The notes under the pieces: model-generated
What the model was told of the DNA's origin: nothing
Seen by the model: only the letters and a program-made list of their open reading frames with translations
Databases searched by the model: none
In this document: piece after piece, positions 26,320 through 37,995 of the stretch
How positions within the stretch are numbered: the stretch's first letter is position 1
Layout of the letters: the number at the start of each line of letters is the position of its first letter
Made by a program: the position numbers and the translations under genes
Assembly (NCBI GenBank): GCA_002633025.1
Contig: NMRB01000502.1
Coordinates: 187,435 to 251,434 of the forward strand
Reading direction: 5' to 3'
DNA: 64,000 bases
Source: Notospermus geniculatus
Taxonomy: Eukaryota > Nemertea > Pilidiophora > Heteronemertea > Lineidae

Positions 26320-27537
26320 GGTAACTTGGTGAGTTTCCGTGAGGAGAATACGCTCCCAGTTGAACAGATCAGTCCAGTTAACAATCAGTCCAACCAATCA
26401 GAAGTGAATATAACGAACATATGTGATCCAGAAATCGTCGACCCCGCTGGCCAATATCGGATGTACCTTTACTCCAACTTTTACAACTTGCTCCTATTCA
26501 ATTTCATTGTGGGCACTGTATGCGTGGGTGCTCTATGTCTTATAGGGTTCTTGGGGAATGCCATAAGTTTTGTTGTGCTATGGAAGGACAAGGCAAGATC
26601 CACCACAAATTTCCTCCTTCGGACATTGGCAATTGCAGACACACTACTCCTTGTCGATTGCATGTTGCACATATCAATTCCCGCGATTTACCCATATACT
26701 GGATACTTACAAGGATACTACGAATTCTATCCCCTTATGATGCCTTATCTTTGGGGCATTGGAATGACACTTCAGACTATCACAAACTGGTTTGTGGTTC
26801 TTCTAACAATAGAACGCTACATCGTTGTGTGTAAGCCTCTTCAAGCTTCAAGGTTCTGTACATTACACCACGCAAAGAAGGCCATAGCATTTTCCAGCAT
26901 TGGTGCTGTGATCTACAACATCCCACGTTTCTTTGAATGGCAAGTGGTTGCCTCCACAGACATCTGTTCAAACTTCACAATATTCATACCAGCCGATGGC
27001 CATCTCCGACAACTCCTGGGATACAACATCATCTATCGCATAGGAGCATACTTTGTATTGGTTGCATTCGGTCCAATCATGATTCTCCTGACGATGAATA
27101 TTCGTCTCATACAAGCTTTACAACGTGCGAAACGCAACAGGCTGCTGATGACAAAAAGATCCCAAAACCAAGCCAGCAATACAACAATAATAGTGGTCGT
27201 TGTTAGTGTTTTTATAATCTGTGAAATACCTGCCCTCGTCCATCAGATCCTCCTCAGCTTAATGAACATTGTAGACTTGGATGACGGCGGAGTGATGCAC
27301 TACACGATTATTTTTAGCAATATGTTAGTAACCCTGAACTCTAGTGCCAACTTCTTCATCTACTGTCTGTTTGGACGTAAATTCCGGAGTATACTCAAGC
27401 AGACGCTCTGTGGGAATAGTTCTGTAGCAATGCTTGTTGCCTACGTCAACAAACAATTCACCACGAGCCAGGGAGCACCGAGTGTCCTGCATTCAGCAGA
27501 ATTCAGCGTATTCACACCAACAATGGATGAACGATAG
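26320..27537 (+). CDS. FMRFamide-receptor-like class A GPCR, main (terminal) coding exon, copy 1
   Basis: Seven-transmembrane neuropeptide receptor, expected in the plasma membrane and coupled to G proteins. The exon encodes 405 residues ending at TAG 27535-27537. Numbering from the exon start: three N-glycosylation sequons (residues 22-32), Cys35, TM1 with GN at 79-80, TM2 with LAIAD (Asp107), ERY in place of DRY (Arg166), TM4 ending in YNIPRFFEW, extracellular-loop-2 Cys216 next to an NFT sequon, TM5 with GP (Pro252), TM6 ending CEIP, and TM7 NFFIY in place of NPxxY followed by CLFGRKFR. ERY, YNxPRFFE and NxxIYCLFG are typical of invertebrate FMRFamide-type receptors; the ligand is inferred only. 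The exon follows TCTCTCGTCAACAG. The open frame runs upstream only to a TAA at 26233, with one in-frame ATG at 26284, so the true start is either that ATG (417 residues) or in an unseen upstream exon. The second option fits better because the paralogue has an acceptor at the same place. No AATAAA was seen in the following kilobase. Confidence 0.85.
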   Translation, partial: GNLVSFREENTLPVEQISPVNNQSNQSEVNITNICDPEIVDPAGQYRMYLYSNFYNLLLFNFIVGTVCVGALCLIGFLGNAISFVVLWKDKARSTTNFLLRTLAIADTLLLVDCMLHISIPAIYPYTGYLQGYYEFYPLMMPYLWGIGMTLQTITNWFVVLLTIERYIVVCKPLQASRFCTLHHAKKAIAFSSIGAVIYNIPRFFEWQVVASTDICSNFTIFIPADGHLRQLLGYNIIYRIGAYFVLVAFGPIMILLTMNIRLIQALQRAKRNRLLMTKRSQNQASNTTIIVVVVSVFIICEIPALVHQILLSLMNIVDLDDGGVMHYTIIFSNMLVTLNSSANFFIYCLFGRKFRSILKQTLCGNSSVAMLVAYVNKQFTTSQGAPSVLHSAEFSVFTPTMDER

Positions 27538-27857
27538 CAACAGTTAGAAAGTGAGTTCAGAATTTAGATGTACCGTCCTGTGAAGATTCATCGGTTACAA
27601 TATCGATCTCCAGCCAGCACCGAAAATCAGTTCTACAATGTGCTCCAGTGAAAATGTTCTCTCAACAGATGGTCAAGAACAGGTAAACCAGCAACTTTAA
27701 CAGGGACATTTTCACAAACCCATCACTCGAATGCCAGAAGGTGCAAGGATACAATTCTGGGCATTTTATTTATAGTCACAAACTCTCAAATTGGAAAAGT
27801 TGCAGAAAATTACAATCTTTTTTGATAGTTTTATTGGTTAGAACACTTTCATGGGGG

Positions 27858-28454
27858 TTAAAGTGATCCTAAACCGCCGGGGTGAGCGAGACAGCCTCGT
27901 TTTCATTTTCCCGCGCTACGCCAGTAAGAATGAGCGCCTGTCAATCATCACGTCACGTGATTACTATGGAATTTACTACGCGATCACTGATTGGGCAAGT
28001 TCTGAATGAGTGACAGCTGATTGTCAAAACAACATGGATGCGACCAGTTCACCGAGTCGAGATTTCTCCTCGATTCAGGGGAGTTTTAGAGGATACATTC
28101 ACGCCCAAGAGCATGAAGAGTGTTCAATCTGACACGAGTGACACCATTGATGACGATGTCAGCCGGTATGCCAGGCAAGTTGGTCTTTTCTCGGAAGGAG
28201 CCCCAGAATTCGCTGACGTTACACCGGCACGGCGGCGAGATCCGCAGCCCGGCAATATGTTAATGATGCCATACATACAAACAACCTCCTCATCGTCTCA
28301 AAACGGAGTTCTTTCTTTATTATGAGCCACTTCGATAATGTCTGTCGTACTGCGCATGCTCAGAAGCCAGGAGCGGAAATCGGAAGTTCCATTTTCGTGG
28401 GCGGTGAAAATGATCGAGTGCCAACTTTTGCTTGGCGGTTTAGGACCACTTTAA
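27858..28454. mobile_element. Non-autonomous DNA transposon with terminal inverted repeats, about 597 bp
   Basis: Begins TTAAAGTGATCCTAAACCGC and ends with the inverted match GGCGGTTTAGGACCACTTTA, a 21-bp terminal repeat with one mismatch. It lies 320 bp downstream of GPCR copy 1. It is more GC- and CpG-rich than its flanks. Both ends carry TTAA, which may be the target site, but no duplication outside it is seen. It is too short to be autonomous. Confidence 0.75.
28034..28327 (+). pseudogene. Open frames inside the TIR element, possible transposon protein relic
   Basis: Two ATGs four bases apart open different frames. 28034 starts MDATSSPSRDFSSIQGSFRG and stops after 32 codons. 28038 runs 95 codons to TGA 28323-28325 and includes an acidic stretch (SDTSDTIDDDVSRY). 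Together they could be the N-terminal part of a frameshifted element-encoded protein. No transposase motif is visible. Confidence 0.25.
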
Positions 28455-31400
28455 TCTCTAAAGGAGCAGTAAAGATACGCTGTACTTGATCAACTTGGGA
28501 CCAGAAGGGAGTACTACATGGTTGTAAGCGTTTGATTAGGAGTGGAAATTGGGATATGAAATTACAAGCAATGATTCTAATTTCACCTCGGGCATTCGGC
28601 GTAGGAACAAAACTGATGGATCAACTTTACCGATGAATCTTCACTGACATGAATGTTGTGTTTGCTTTCATTTTACCAACAGATATCATCTTTTATGCAA
28701 TTAAATCTTTTATGCAATTAAAAGATATCTTGCAATTATTCCATTGCATATACAATGGAACAATTGCATCGAATGGGTTGATCGCACCTTACCAAGTCAC
28801 ATAGTGTGGAAGGGGCTTAAAAGTTAGAAATCTCAGTGCAATCTCACTTATCATACATTCACATCAACTGTCGATGAGGCAAGAAACCACCAGCACAATA
28901 TGGCATGTCAGGACAGATTGGTCAACAGTGGATTATTACATTCCAGGCTTACTTATCTAGGGCGTATCAAATCTGGCTCAATCAGATCTCATTGTGTCCA
29001 TCCACGCAGACACGAATAGCATGTCGCAGAGACAAAGGTGAATTCTCCAATATGACAACCTGCGGACCAAACACGCTTTCATCTCGTGCCAACCTTACAT
29101 GTATATACGTGTAATTACTAGTCTGTTTTCTGACCCCCCAAGGACAACTTTTAATCCATCATTAGCAACAACTTTTCTCATCCAAAAGGTCACACCTCTC
29201 GTAATACTGAAGTTTCAAAATCTTCCATCCTAAGGCTATAATTATCAAGCCCTGATCTTCAAGGATGCTTAATTTGGTGATCTGCACACTGTTCTTCACT
29301 GAGGGCTTATTTTTGGAAATTCAATATTCTGACACCTTCTGACACATTCCCAAGCACCAAAGTCATAGAAAGAGTCAATCCACCTGGTGGCCAAGCCAAG
29401 AATCAGATTGTACCAAAAGTTAGTATCATCTGACTCATCAACAAGTTTTTTTTTTCAAATGATTTGTAAAATGCGATGAAAGCATCCCCCATTTCAATAT
29501 ACTGTATAATTCTGCAAAAGCTGCAACAAGTAACTCCCACGCTGTAATAAAATTGATGATCAGGCCTATTCGCCCAGTGGTTTGAATGGATTACGGAACA
29601 TGTCTGATGGTATTTGGACCATGCATAAGTAAAAATACAGGCCAGACGTGATTTCCCGCTGCAGCAACCTACTGCAACTTTTACAGCATATGTGATCGAC
29701 GATAAAATTAGCTGGCAAATGTGGGCTATTCTACAACACCCAAAGTAAGAAATGATCCAATCATGCGAAGAGAGAACACAATCGTACCAACTATACTCGA
29801 ACAAGGAAATAAATTATTGACAACAAGTGGCCAAATTCCAGCCTTTACAAAATCAGCAATCGATGTATCATTGAAAACAGGTGGATAGGTTCACTTGCAT
29901 CTCTCGAATGTTCATACCTTTGTCATGAATTCCTGCGTCAATTCTTCATCACTCATGTATCTATATATATTTCATGTTACAACCTATGGCATTTGGCTGG
30001 CTTTGTCATACCACTTGCATTTTTCAAGTCCCCGAGGAGCTTGGCTGACACATATAGAAGATGATTCCTGATGGTACACCATGGCTACTCATGTTTCTCA
30101 CAGTAAAAGATTGTTTTACCATACACACAGAAAATATTGATATTTCTTGTGGGCCCTATGACTAATAGATTTGTCTAATCAAAGAGTGTAGACTTTGGAA
30201 GAAATTAGTCACTTCGGGATTCAAATCTTCTGTAGTCAGCTTGATTCTTCATGAAAGTCCTGGTGAAATCAACAACAGAAAGCAGTCATTCTTTAGTCAC
30301 AGTTCGTTCCTTTCATCAATGATGACAAGGTATCCCTCTGTATTATCTGGGGTGATGTTCAAAGTTCTCAAACCTGGTCCCAACTGGATTTTAAGGCATA
30401 TCAGGGACACTTTTTTGGGACAGCATGTAAATTTACCTCACTGAGAGGTCAGTAGCCCCAGATGCACAATTGTTCACCATAGCATGCATATTAGAGTGCA
30501 CATGCTTGCTCTGCACATTCTACTTGACCAACACTGCGATGAAAACATTCATATTCTGATCATGATCAATGACCCCGTAAAAAACAGGTATCATCAAACA
30601 AACTTTCCGTAGGAAAGAAGCTGAAGTAATTAGAGACTATCATCTGTTTTTCTGCAGGAAACAGTGGTTGGTTAAAGAATACAGAATAATGAGAATGGCT
30701 GAGTGAGCTGAATATTCAATAACCTTTGAAGTGTCCCAGCTACACTGAGCTGAACTAAGCAAACCTATCCAACTCTTCACCTTGGAGACATAAGAATCTT
30801 TCACCATATTTATCCATCTGCCCATTTTCTTAGAGAGCTTCCAACTAAGGCAGGTTTATCTGCTTGCTACACTTCTATGCCCTTATTTTCCCAATTATAG
30901 AATGATATTATTTGCATTGGAGAATTAAGAGTAGTCGAAGACACTCCATCATGAAGGCATAACTGTCACAATGATGCTTTTTACTATATTCAAATGAAAC
31001 AGCATCTAAAGCAAGTCACAATGAGAGGCTATGCTAATCGAAAGGAAATGCATGGCTCTAGCTGAGCAAGAAGAGGTAAAAACCAGTTATGCTCAAAAAC
31101 GTGACCTCTAAAAAGCAACAATAAGCTGCAAAGAGAATTGACAGCAGATAATGCCAGTTGAGTTGTTGGCTACCTCCACAAAAGTGAATCAATTCTCAGC
31201 TAAAAGCATTCCTCCATGTCAACGTTTTCTCATGTACCGGTAATTTTTTCTTTTATCAGCCATTAAAGCTATTGGCAGTCAGTTCTGTCATTGGTCGTAG
31301 TGTAGTTACAAGGAAATGACAAACACTGGTGAACTGCCCACTGAGAGCCAACTCAGCAAGATGAGTGGAGAGGCACCTTAAGAAGGTTGAAGTGATTTTA

Positions 31401-33266
31401 GTTTCAGGGGAAAATTCCAGGTGTCACCACAAGTCAAGACATGAGGGCTTCGACTTCTCGCCTGCAGTATAGCAAAACAACAGATATCGTTCTGTGGTAG
31501 GATACGACACCACTTAAGGCAAGGGTCCACGATAATAAATGCAGGAAGACATTCATCAAATTAAGCACAATTCACTCAGCATTACTTTAGAAATGACGTT
31601 CTTGGATGTACATCTTACACAACATGCAGAATAAATTGGGTATGAATTGAGTTACATCACCGACACTGAATCTTTGCAATCGGCACACAGCAGGCGACAT
31701 TGGCACTGCTTCAACACGAATAATACCAATTGAATTTCTTATCAGTGCCGGAGCCGAGATTTCAATTTTGAATTTCTTTAGAGAGAAAATTGGATACGAA
31801 TTTGATAGAATTAGCATAGGTCCCAGGTGGGCAACGTGTTTCTTGAAGGTCCCCTTGAACACCAGCAGCCAAACAGAATATTGACAATGGTATGATGATG
31901 AACAGAGAAGCTTAACACTTTCACAACTAACTCACTTCTTCAAGAAAGACGCTGCAGATGAGAACTGCTTCAGTTTTGGCTGAGGAAGTGTTGCTGGCTC
32001 TTTTCATCCCCCACAGAAGGAGCACTTTAGTGACAATCCACTCCTGAAAGAAAGACAGCTGCACGATGTTGCTGACAAAACAAATGGTGATCAGAGAAGT
32101 CTCGATTAAGAAGCATGTTGCTTACAGTTGCTCCACAATGCTGCTCAGCCCTGAGCCTAGCCAGATGAACTGATGCTCCCAATCTCTGACCAGAAAAGCC
32201 TGCCAAGAGCAGCCAACAAAACAGATGGTGAACTGTCTTGATTCGAAAGATGTTGCTAATAAACAGAGGCTCACAGGATTGCAAGCACTCAGTCTAGCCA
32301 ATGATGCGTGCACACAACATTGAAAAGAAAAGATTGGGCAGAATGTCACCAATGCTACTTGTGAACAAAATTTACAACACGGGTGGTTTTACTTTGTAGC
32401 AATACTGAGGACTTTGAACACAGCAAATCTTTTGGGATTTAGCTCATGCCCTGACAGCTGAAAATGATGAATAAAACATGAAACATTCCAACATCCCTAA
32501 CAAATGATCTTCCTGAAAGAAGATAGCGTAATTTACCACTTCCTCCCAGTTTACAGGGATTTGTAATGAATAATAGACAACTTTGTCTGAGATGTCAGAC
32601 TACCAATGTTATCCACATCATCACTTTTCTAGTAACAAAAAAGAAAGTTTTTCTAGCTGAGACTCTAGCTGGCTTGTAAAATTTTTCAGGTTGAAGAACA
32701 AAATGACAACTGGACATGTGACAAATGATGGCCAATCAGATTTGCATGAAGTGACATTCTAGAAATTTAGATAAAAAATACTAATAGAGTGCCATTAATG
32801 CAAATGGTAAACACAGAGTTTTTACATTTCAGACTTTCATTTTCATACTAAAAACCATTAACGGTGCCACTTCTAAAAAAAGAGTTGTATCTAACAATCA
32901 TAATCCCCAAGGGCTATACTTTCCACTATCTGCAACATTAGGATCAATCAGAACTTTTTGTGTGAAAATTGGTGGATGAGGTTCTCCCACTAGTCCTTAT
33001 TCGAGATGATTCTACAAAGATACTGATCGCATGTTTAACGTCATACTATACTATCATGATAAAATCTACCCAGGCCAGGTTAGGCAGATAGCTGAGAGTA
33101 AGCTGTCAGTGTAAGCCTCTGTTGTGAAAGGTGTAATCTCATTCTGTATTTGCACTTTTTATAATAATATCTACGGTACAGATGAGAACATCGCCGATTG
33201 CTGACAGTTGTTGCACGTCAGATATGGTGGCTCTTCTTTCCAGTGATGGACCAAGATAAACAGAAA
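28455..33266. other. No gene seen; local palindromes
   Basis: Nearly 5 kb of AT-rich sequence with short unconvincing frames. 28694-28722 has a short tandem duplication (ATCTTTTATGCAATTAA) flanked by inverted AGATATC. 28731-28769 is a hairpin (TGCAATTATTCCATTG against CAATGGAACAATTGCA). Weakly similar blocks near 32068 and 32216 share AACARATGGTGA. Confidence 0.5.
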
Positions 33267-33390
33267 TGAAATGTTCCAGGGACCATGAGCTCACCTGGGT
33301 GTAAATGTACCAGAGGAACAAAATGTTTAGTGCAGTCAAAATTAGGCATAGGCCCTATGCATTCTTGAAGAGGGTATCGGGACAAATTCA

Positions 33391-33645
33391 GACAAGGTTG
33401 GAATATTACAGGTCACTATAGTTCATTGTTCATGGGATACTGACAAAAATCAATTTTCCAAAATGGCAGACTGGCAGCCACATTAGAAGACCAATAACTG
33501 GGAAAATTTGGGGTAGACACAGAAGATACACATTCATACATCCTAGCTGGGAATATTCATGTGATATAGATCAAAGTACATTTTTCAAGATGGCTGTCTG
33601 GCGGCCATATTTGAGCTCACCCAGGTGAGCTAAAGAGGACATAGC
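33391..33645. repeat. Diverged interspersed repeat with GAGCTCACC motif
   Basis: Two related blocks (AATTTTCCAAAATGGCAGAC near 33450 and CATTTTTCAAGATGGCTGTC near 33578). The second is followed by GAGCTCACCCAGGTGAGCT, itself palindromic. GAGCTCACCTGGGTG at 33287 is an inverted partner of that motif. Probably an old mobile element. Confidence 0.45.
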
Positions 33646-36600
33646 TACAAGCTACTTAAAAGATATTTCAAAATGAAATTTAATACAGAGTGTGAAAACT
33701 AAAAGGTTAATTTCGACAAATAAACCTGACAGTAATAAGAAGTCGACATACCAGCTGCAATTCACTGGCAACCAATAAATTGGGTATAATCTGTTATTTC
33801 CACTTTGTTGTCTAGGTTGGAAGGAAAAGGAAGTTAGTCAGACTAATTTGACTGAGATGGCAACCTGCTTTGACAACTTGACAAAAATTTAACTTGTTAA
33901 TGATACAGTGCTGATCAAGCCTCGAACAACTCTGCCAATTGATTTAGAAAAATAATGATTACACCTTATCTGTTTCACACGGAATGTTTCCATCTCATTG
34001 ACAACCACATCACAATGATGGTTTTTAACCACTACATCTTAAATCGCACAAGAAATTCCAATTGGCAGTGATGAAATGAGCTGCTGATCAGAATGCAAAC
34101 ATCCTTTTCCTGTTGGACATAAAGCGATACTGGGTTCCACCTAAAAATAGCCCCATGCACTGAGCCTGCTGGGGCTAAAAAACACATTTTTCAGACCCAT
34201 CCATTAAAAAACGTTATAGGTGAGGCTTCTTTAACAAAGCCAATATCAAAAGAACAGCAGAATCTTCTTTACCAATAAATCACCATCAAAGAGCACAAAG
34301 ATTTGCTTTTTGTGTATGGTCAATCAGTTACTGCAAAAGTGCAACCAAGGCAAATATTTCAGAACAGGTTATATATGGACTCAATCCAATCCAAGTCAAA
34401 AGAGAGTTCAAGCACTTAAGCTACCCAGAAAGCTGAAGTGCCAACACTAATGGGTTACACCAGTCAGACATTTCAGATTTATTTGATTCTTCTTTCCAAT
34501 ATGATCATTCATCTCCGCCAATGCTCTCTTATCCACCAAGCCATTCTCACTCTGTCATAAATATCTCGCCAATGTCAGCAGAAGCTAAGCCAATTTGATA
34601 ACACCAGACAGCTTTTAAGGCAATCACATTGCTCACATTAGGTTCAGAGTACTCCTCGGCAGATTTGTCGAACTTGCCGCAGCTCATGACAGCTGAATTG
34701 AAGGCCACAGCCATTACTCTACGGTAGTAAATTGTCAATCTGGTCAAGAGAGTGCCATAAGTTTGATGAGATTCAATACAGACTGAATTCATTCAGAATG
34801 GTATGCATCAAAATCTCTCAAGGCATTTGCGAAAATGGCAAATCTATGCACATGTCTAGAATGGATGCTCCTTTCCACTTTCTATATAGGATTTGTGAGG
34901 AAGAAAGCATCATCGCCATAAGTGTTCTTCAGTTCCCCAGTCAATATGCATCCAATTTCAACTTGTACTCTGCAGGTATTTACCAAAATACCAAATCTTA
35001 TGTCACCCACATGCTCCTTTCCACTTTTCATTGGATTTTGAAGAAGAAGATAAGTATTCTTCATGTCTCAACTGAATCATAACTGCAGCATATCACAGAA
35101 TTCCACATCATGTGGCTGACAATTAAAAACGTTGTCTGTTTCCAAGCCATTTCCTATTCGTTCTCCCACCAATGCATAGCTCGCGAGGAGTACTTTTGGA
35201 ATAGATCTCGAACTAAGCACCAGCAGGACTTTCACGAGTGGATTGCACTAATGAGTTGTGCGCCATCTGACTAATCAGCTTCGTTAGGACCAAGGCTGGA
35301 GTACTGTTAAACAATCTAGCGACATGACTACTACTTTAACAGAGTAATTACTCTATTTTGCAAATCACCACCTGACTGCAGTGTGGAAGAATGCAGCCAC
35401 AGAAAGCACCTTTGGCTCCCTCCATCGCAGAATAGGGAAAGAAAGAGAAAACCAGAGGACAATTAACTTTGTGCCAATACCGCTCTGACCTCCTCAGAAA
35501 AACATCTGCTTTGGCATTCTGTGGGGCAACAGGTTATCACCTGCAGGTGACAAAAAGACAGCTCAATTTACTCAGATGGTAAGAAAGAATAGCAAAGAGA
35601 AGTTGTCTTGGAAAAAGCTTCTGGAACTTGATTAAGCGAGAAACATCCTCAGATGTTTAATGCAATGGTGTTCGACTGCACACAAGTGGTAAGTTCGCTA
35701 GAAAGAATCTTAATTTTTAACAGGATGAAACTTGTCTGGAAGAAAAGATCTTATGGCTTCTTTACCATGTGAATTGCGAGAATACTAAAGGAGTGTCACC
35801 TCCACCACATCAATAAATGTGCAGACAAATATCTCAGGAAGTGGCTTTCTTGAGTCATTTGATGTCGGCGGAAACGTTCTGAAGGCAGCGTCCGGATATC
35901 TCCAACTTTGATGTTTCTCATGCATAACTACTTAGCCTGTCATATAGATGGTGAGAAACTTGATGAAAATCTGACTTCACCAACTTGAGAAAGGAAATTA
36001 GTTACGTAATTGCATAGTTCATCGATAGTGTGACATCGTATTGGATTTCATAGCCTGTAACTGCATGTGGTAATTCAGACAGGACAAGATTGAGTTTGAA
36101 TCGGAAAGAACACAGGCGATGTCTGATGCTGCAGCATACAACTTCCTCTGGTTGTACTTCCTTCAAAAGAACTTATTGCTTCAACAAAAGAACTTAGTTC
36201 ACCAAAAACATACCTTGACATTCACGACATATCAGTTCAAACGAGCAAATTCTGTGAATGTAAATCTACAAATAAACATCCTCTGTCGCAGACCACACAT
36301 CAGAGTAACTTTAGTCTATGAAGTTCAACATTGGAAAGTTCAAAATAAATCTGCAATATGTAGATCTTTCGGTGGATTACTCCGATAACATTTTAAGGAT
36401 TCACTCGCTGTTGTCATTTGATTCTACACCTTAAATAAAACATTCGACGAGGCTAATCCCCACGACCAACTTCTGGTATATATGCTTGAGAATAACAGAG
36501 ATTTGTCATGTTGCCTGATGATGCTCACTTGAATCAGTCGAGAGATATTTTTGTCTAATCTTTACTTCCCATGAGACAGGAAAGGTAAGGATCATACATG

Positions 36601-37043
36601 GGCAAGAAAGAATTACACTGCATTGTAGAGCAAGTTTCATCTGATTTTACTTAGAATGAATGCCAACATGTATGTGCTATGTAAGAAAATACGTCAACAC
36701 ATTTGGTAACATAATCTTCTTTAGGCTGCATTGGTGCAAGGAACATAATGTGGTGCAAGACATCACATTTGGTTCTTGACTAGATCTTGGTGCAGCATTA
36801 ACTGCAATCCTTGAAGCTTAACTAAAATGCACCAAATATACCAAAATAGATGTGATGGCAAAAACATGACCAGGCCAACAAACCTACACTGGCACCATGA
36901 AAGCATCCCTGAGCACAAACACCACCCATCTCAAACCGGTAACCCAGTACAAAAATTTCACACCGCAATTAGAGTTTTTTTCACCTCGCCAGGTGATATT
37001 GCTTCCAGGGTGACACTAACGATTCATTAGCGCGAGGTAGAAC
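33646..37043. other. No gene seen; one diverged tandem duplication
   Basis: A roughly 142-bp unit is duplicated at 34818-35060 (ATGCTCCTTTCCACTT at 34866 and 35011 with similar flanks). The rest is AT-rich with no supportable gene. Confidence 0.5.
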
Positions 37044-37903
37044 NNNNNNNNNNNNNNNNNNNNNNNNNNNNNNNNNNNNNNNNNNNNNNNNNNNNNNNNN
37101 NNNNNNNNNNNNNNNNNNNNNNNNNNNNNNNNNNNNNNNNNNNNNNNNNNNNNNNNNNNNNNNNNNNNNNNNNNNNNNNNNNNNNNNNNNNNNNNNNNNN
37201 NNNNNNNNNNNNNNNNNNNNNNNNNNNNNNNNNNNNNNNNNNNNNNNNNNNNNNNNNNNNNNNNNNNNNNNNNNNNNNNNNNNNNNNNNNNNNNNNNNNN
37301 NNNNNNNNNNNNNNNNNNNNNNNNNNNNNNNNNNNNNNNNNNNNNNNNNNNNNNNNNNNNNNNNNNNNNNNNNNNNNNNNNNNNNNNNNNNNNNNNNNNN
37401 NNNNNNNNNNNNNNNNNNNNNNNNNNNNNNNNNNNNNNNNNNNNNNNNNNNNNNNNNNNNNNNNNNNNNNNNNNNNNNNNNNNNNNNNNNNNNNNNNNNN
37501 NNNNNNNNNNNNNNNNNNNNNNNNNNNNNNNNNNNNNNNNNNNNNNNNNNNNNNNNNNNNNNNNNNNNNNNNNNNNNNNNNNNNNNNNNNNNNNNNNNNN
37601 NNNNNNNNNNNNNNNNNNNNNNNNNNNNNNNNNNNNNNNNNNNNNNNNNNNNNNNNNNNNNNNNNNNNNNNNNNNNNNNNNNNNNNNNNNNNNNNNNNNN
37701 NNNNNNNNNNNNNNNNNNNNNNNNNNNNNNNNNNNNNNNNNNNNNNNNNNNNNNNNNNNNNNNNNNNNNNNNNNNNNNNNNNNNNNNNNNNNNNNNNNNN
37801 NNNNNNNNNNNNNNNNNNNNNNNNNNNNNNNNNNNNNNNNNNNNNNNNNNNNNNNNNNNNNNNNNNNNNNNNNNNNNNNNNNNNNNNNNNNNNNNNNNNN
37901 NNN
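37044..37903. other. Assembly gap, 860 N
   Basis: Run of N. Any open frame crossing it is meaningless. Confidence 0.99.
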
Positions 37904-37968
37904 CGTATGGGAAGAGTGGCCAGTCAAGTCAACTCAGTGAATTAAGTTGTTCATAAGCACCCTCAACA

Positions 37969-37995
37969 CCCCATCCCAACCCCAACCCCAACCCC
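37969..37995 (-). other. G-quadruplex-capable run on the minus strand
   Basis: Five runs of three or four C with 2-base spacers (CCCC AT CCC AA CCCC AA CCCC AA CCCC), so the minus strand has five closely spaced G runs. It lies 65 bp after the assembly gap. Confidence 0.6.

Noticed and set aside
37016-37927. 303-codon minus-strand open frame
   Set aside because: It consists almost entirely of the N gap.
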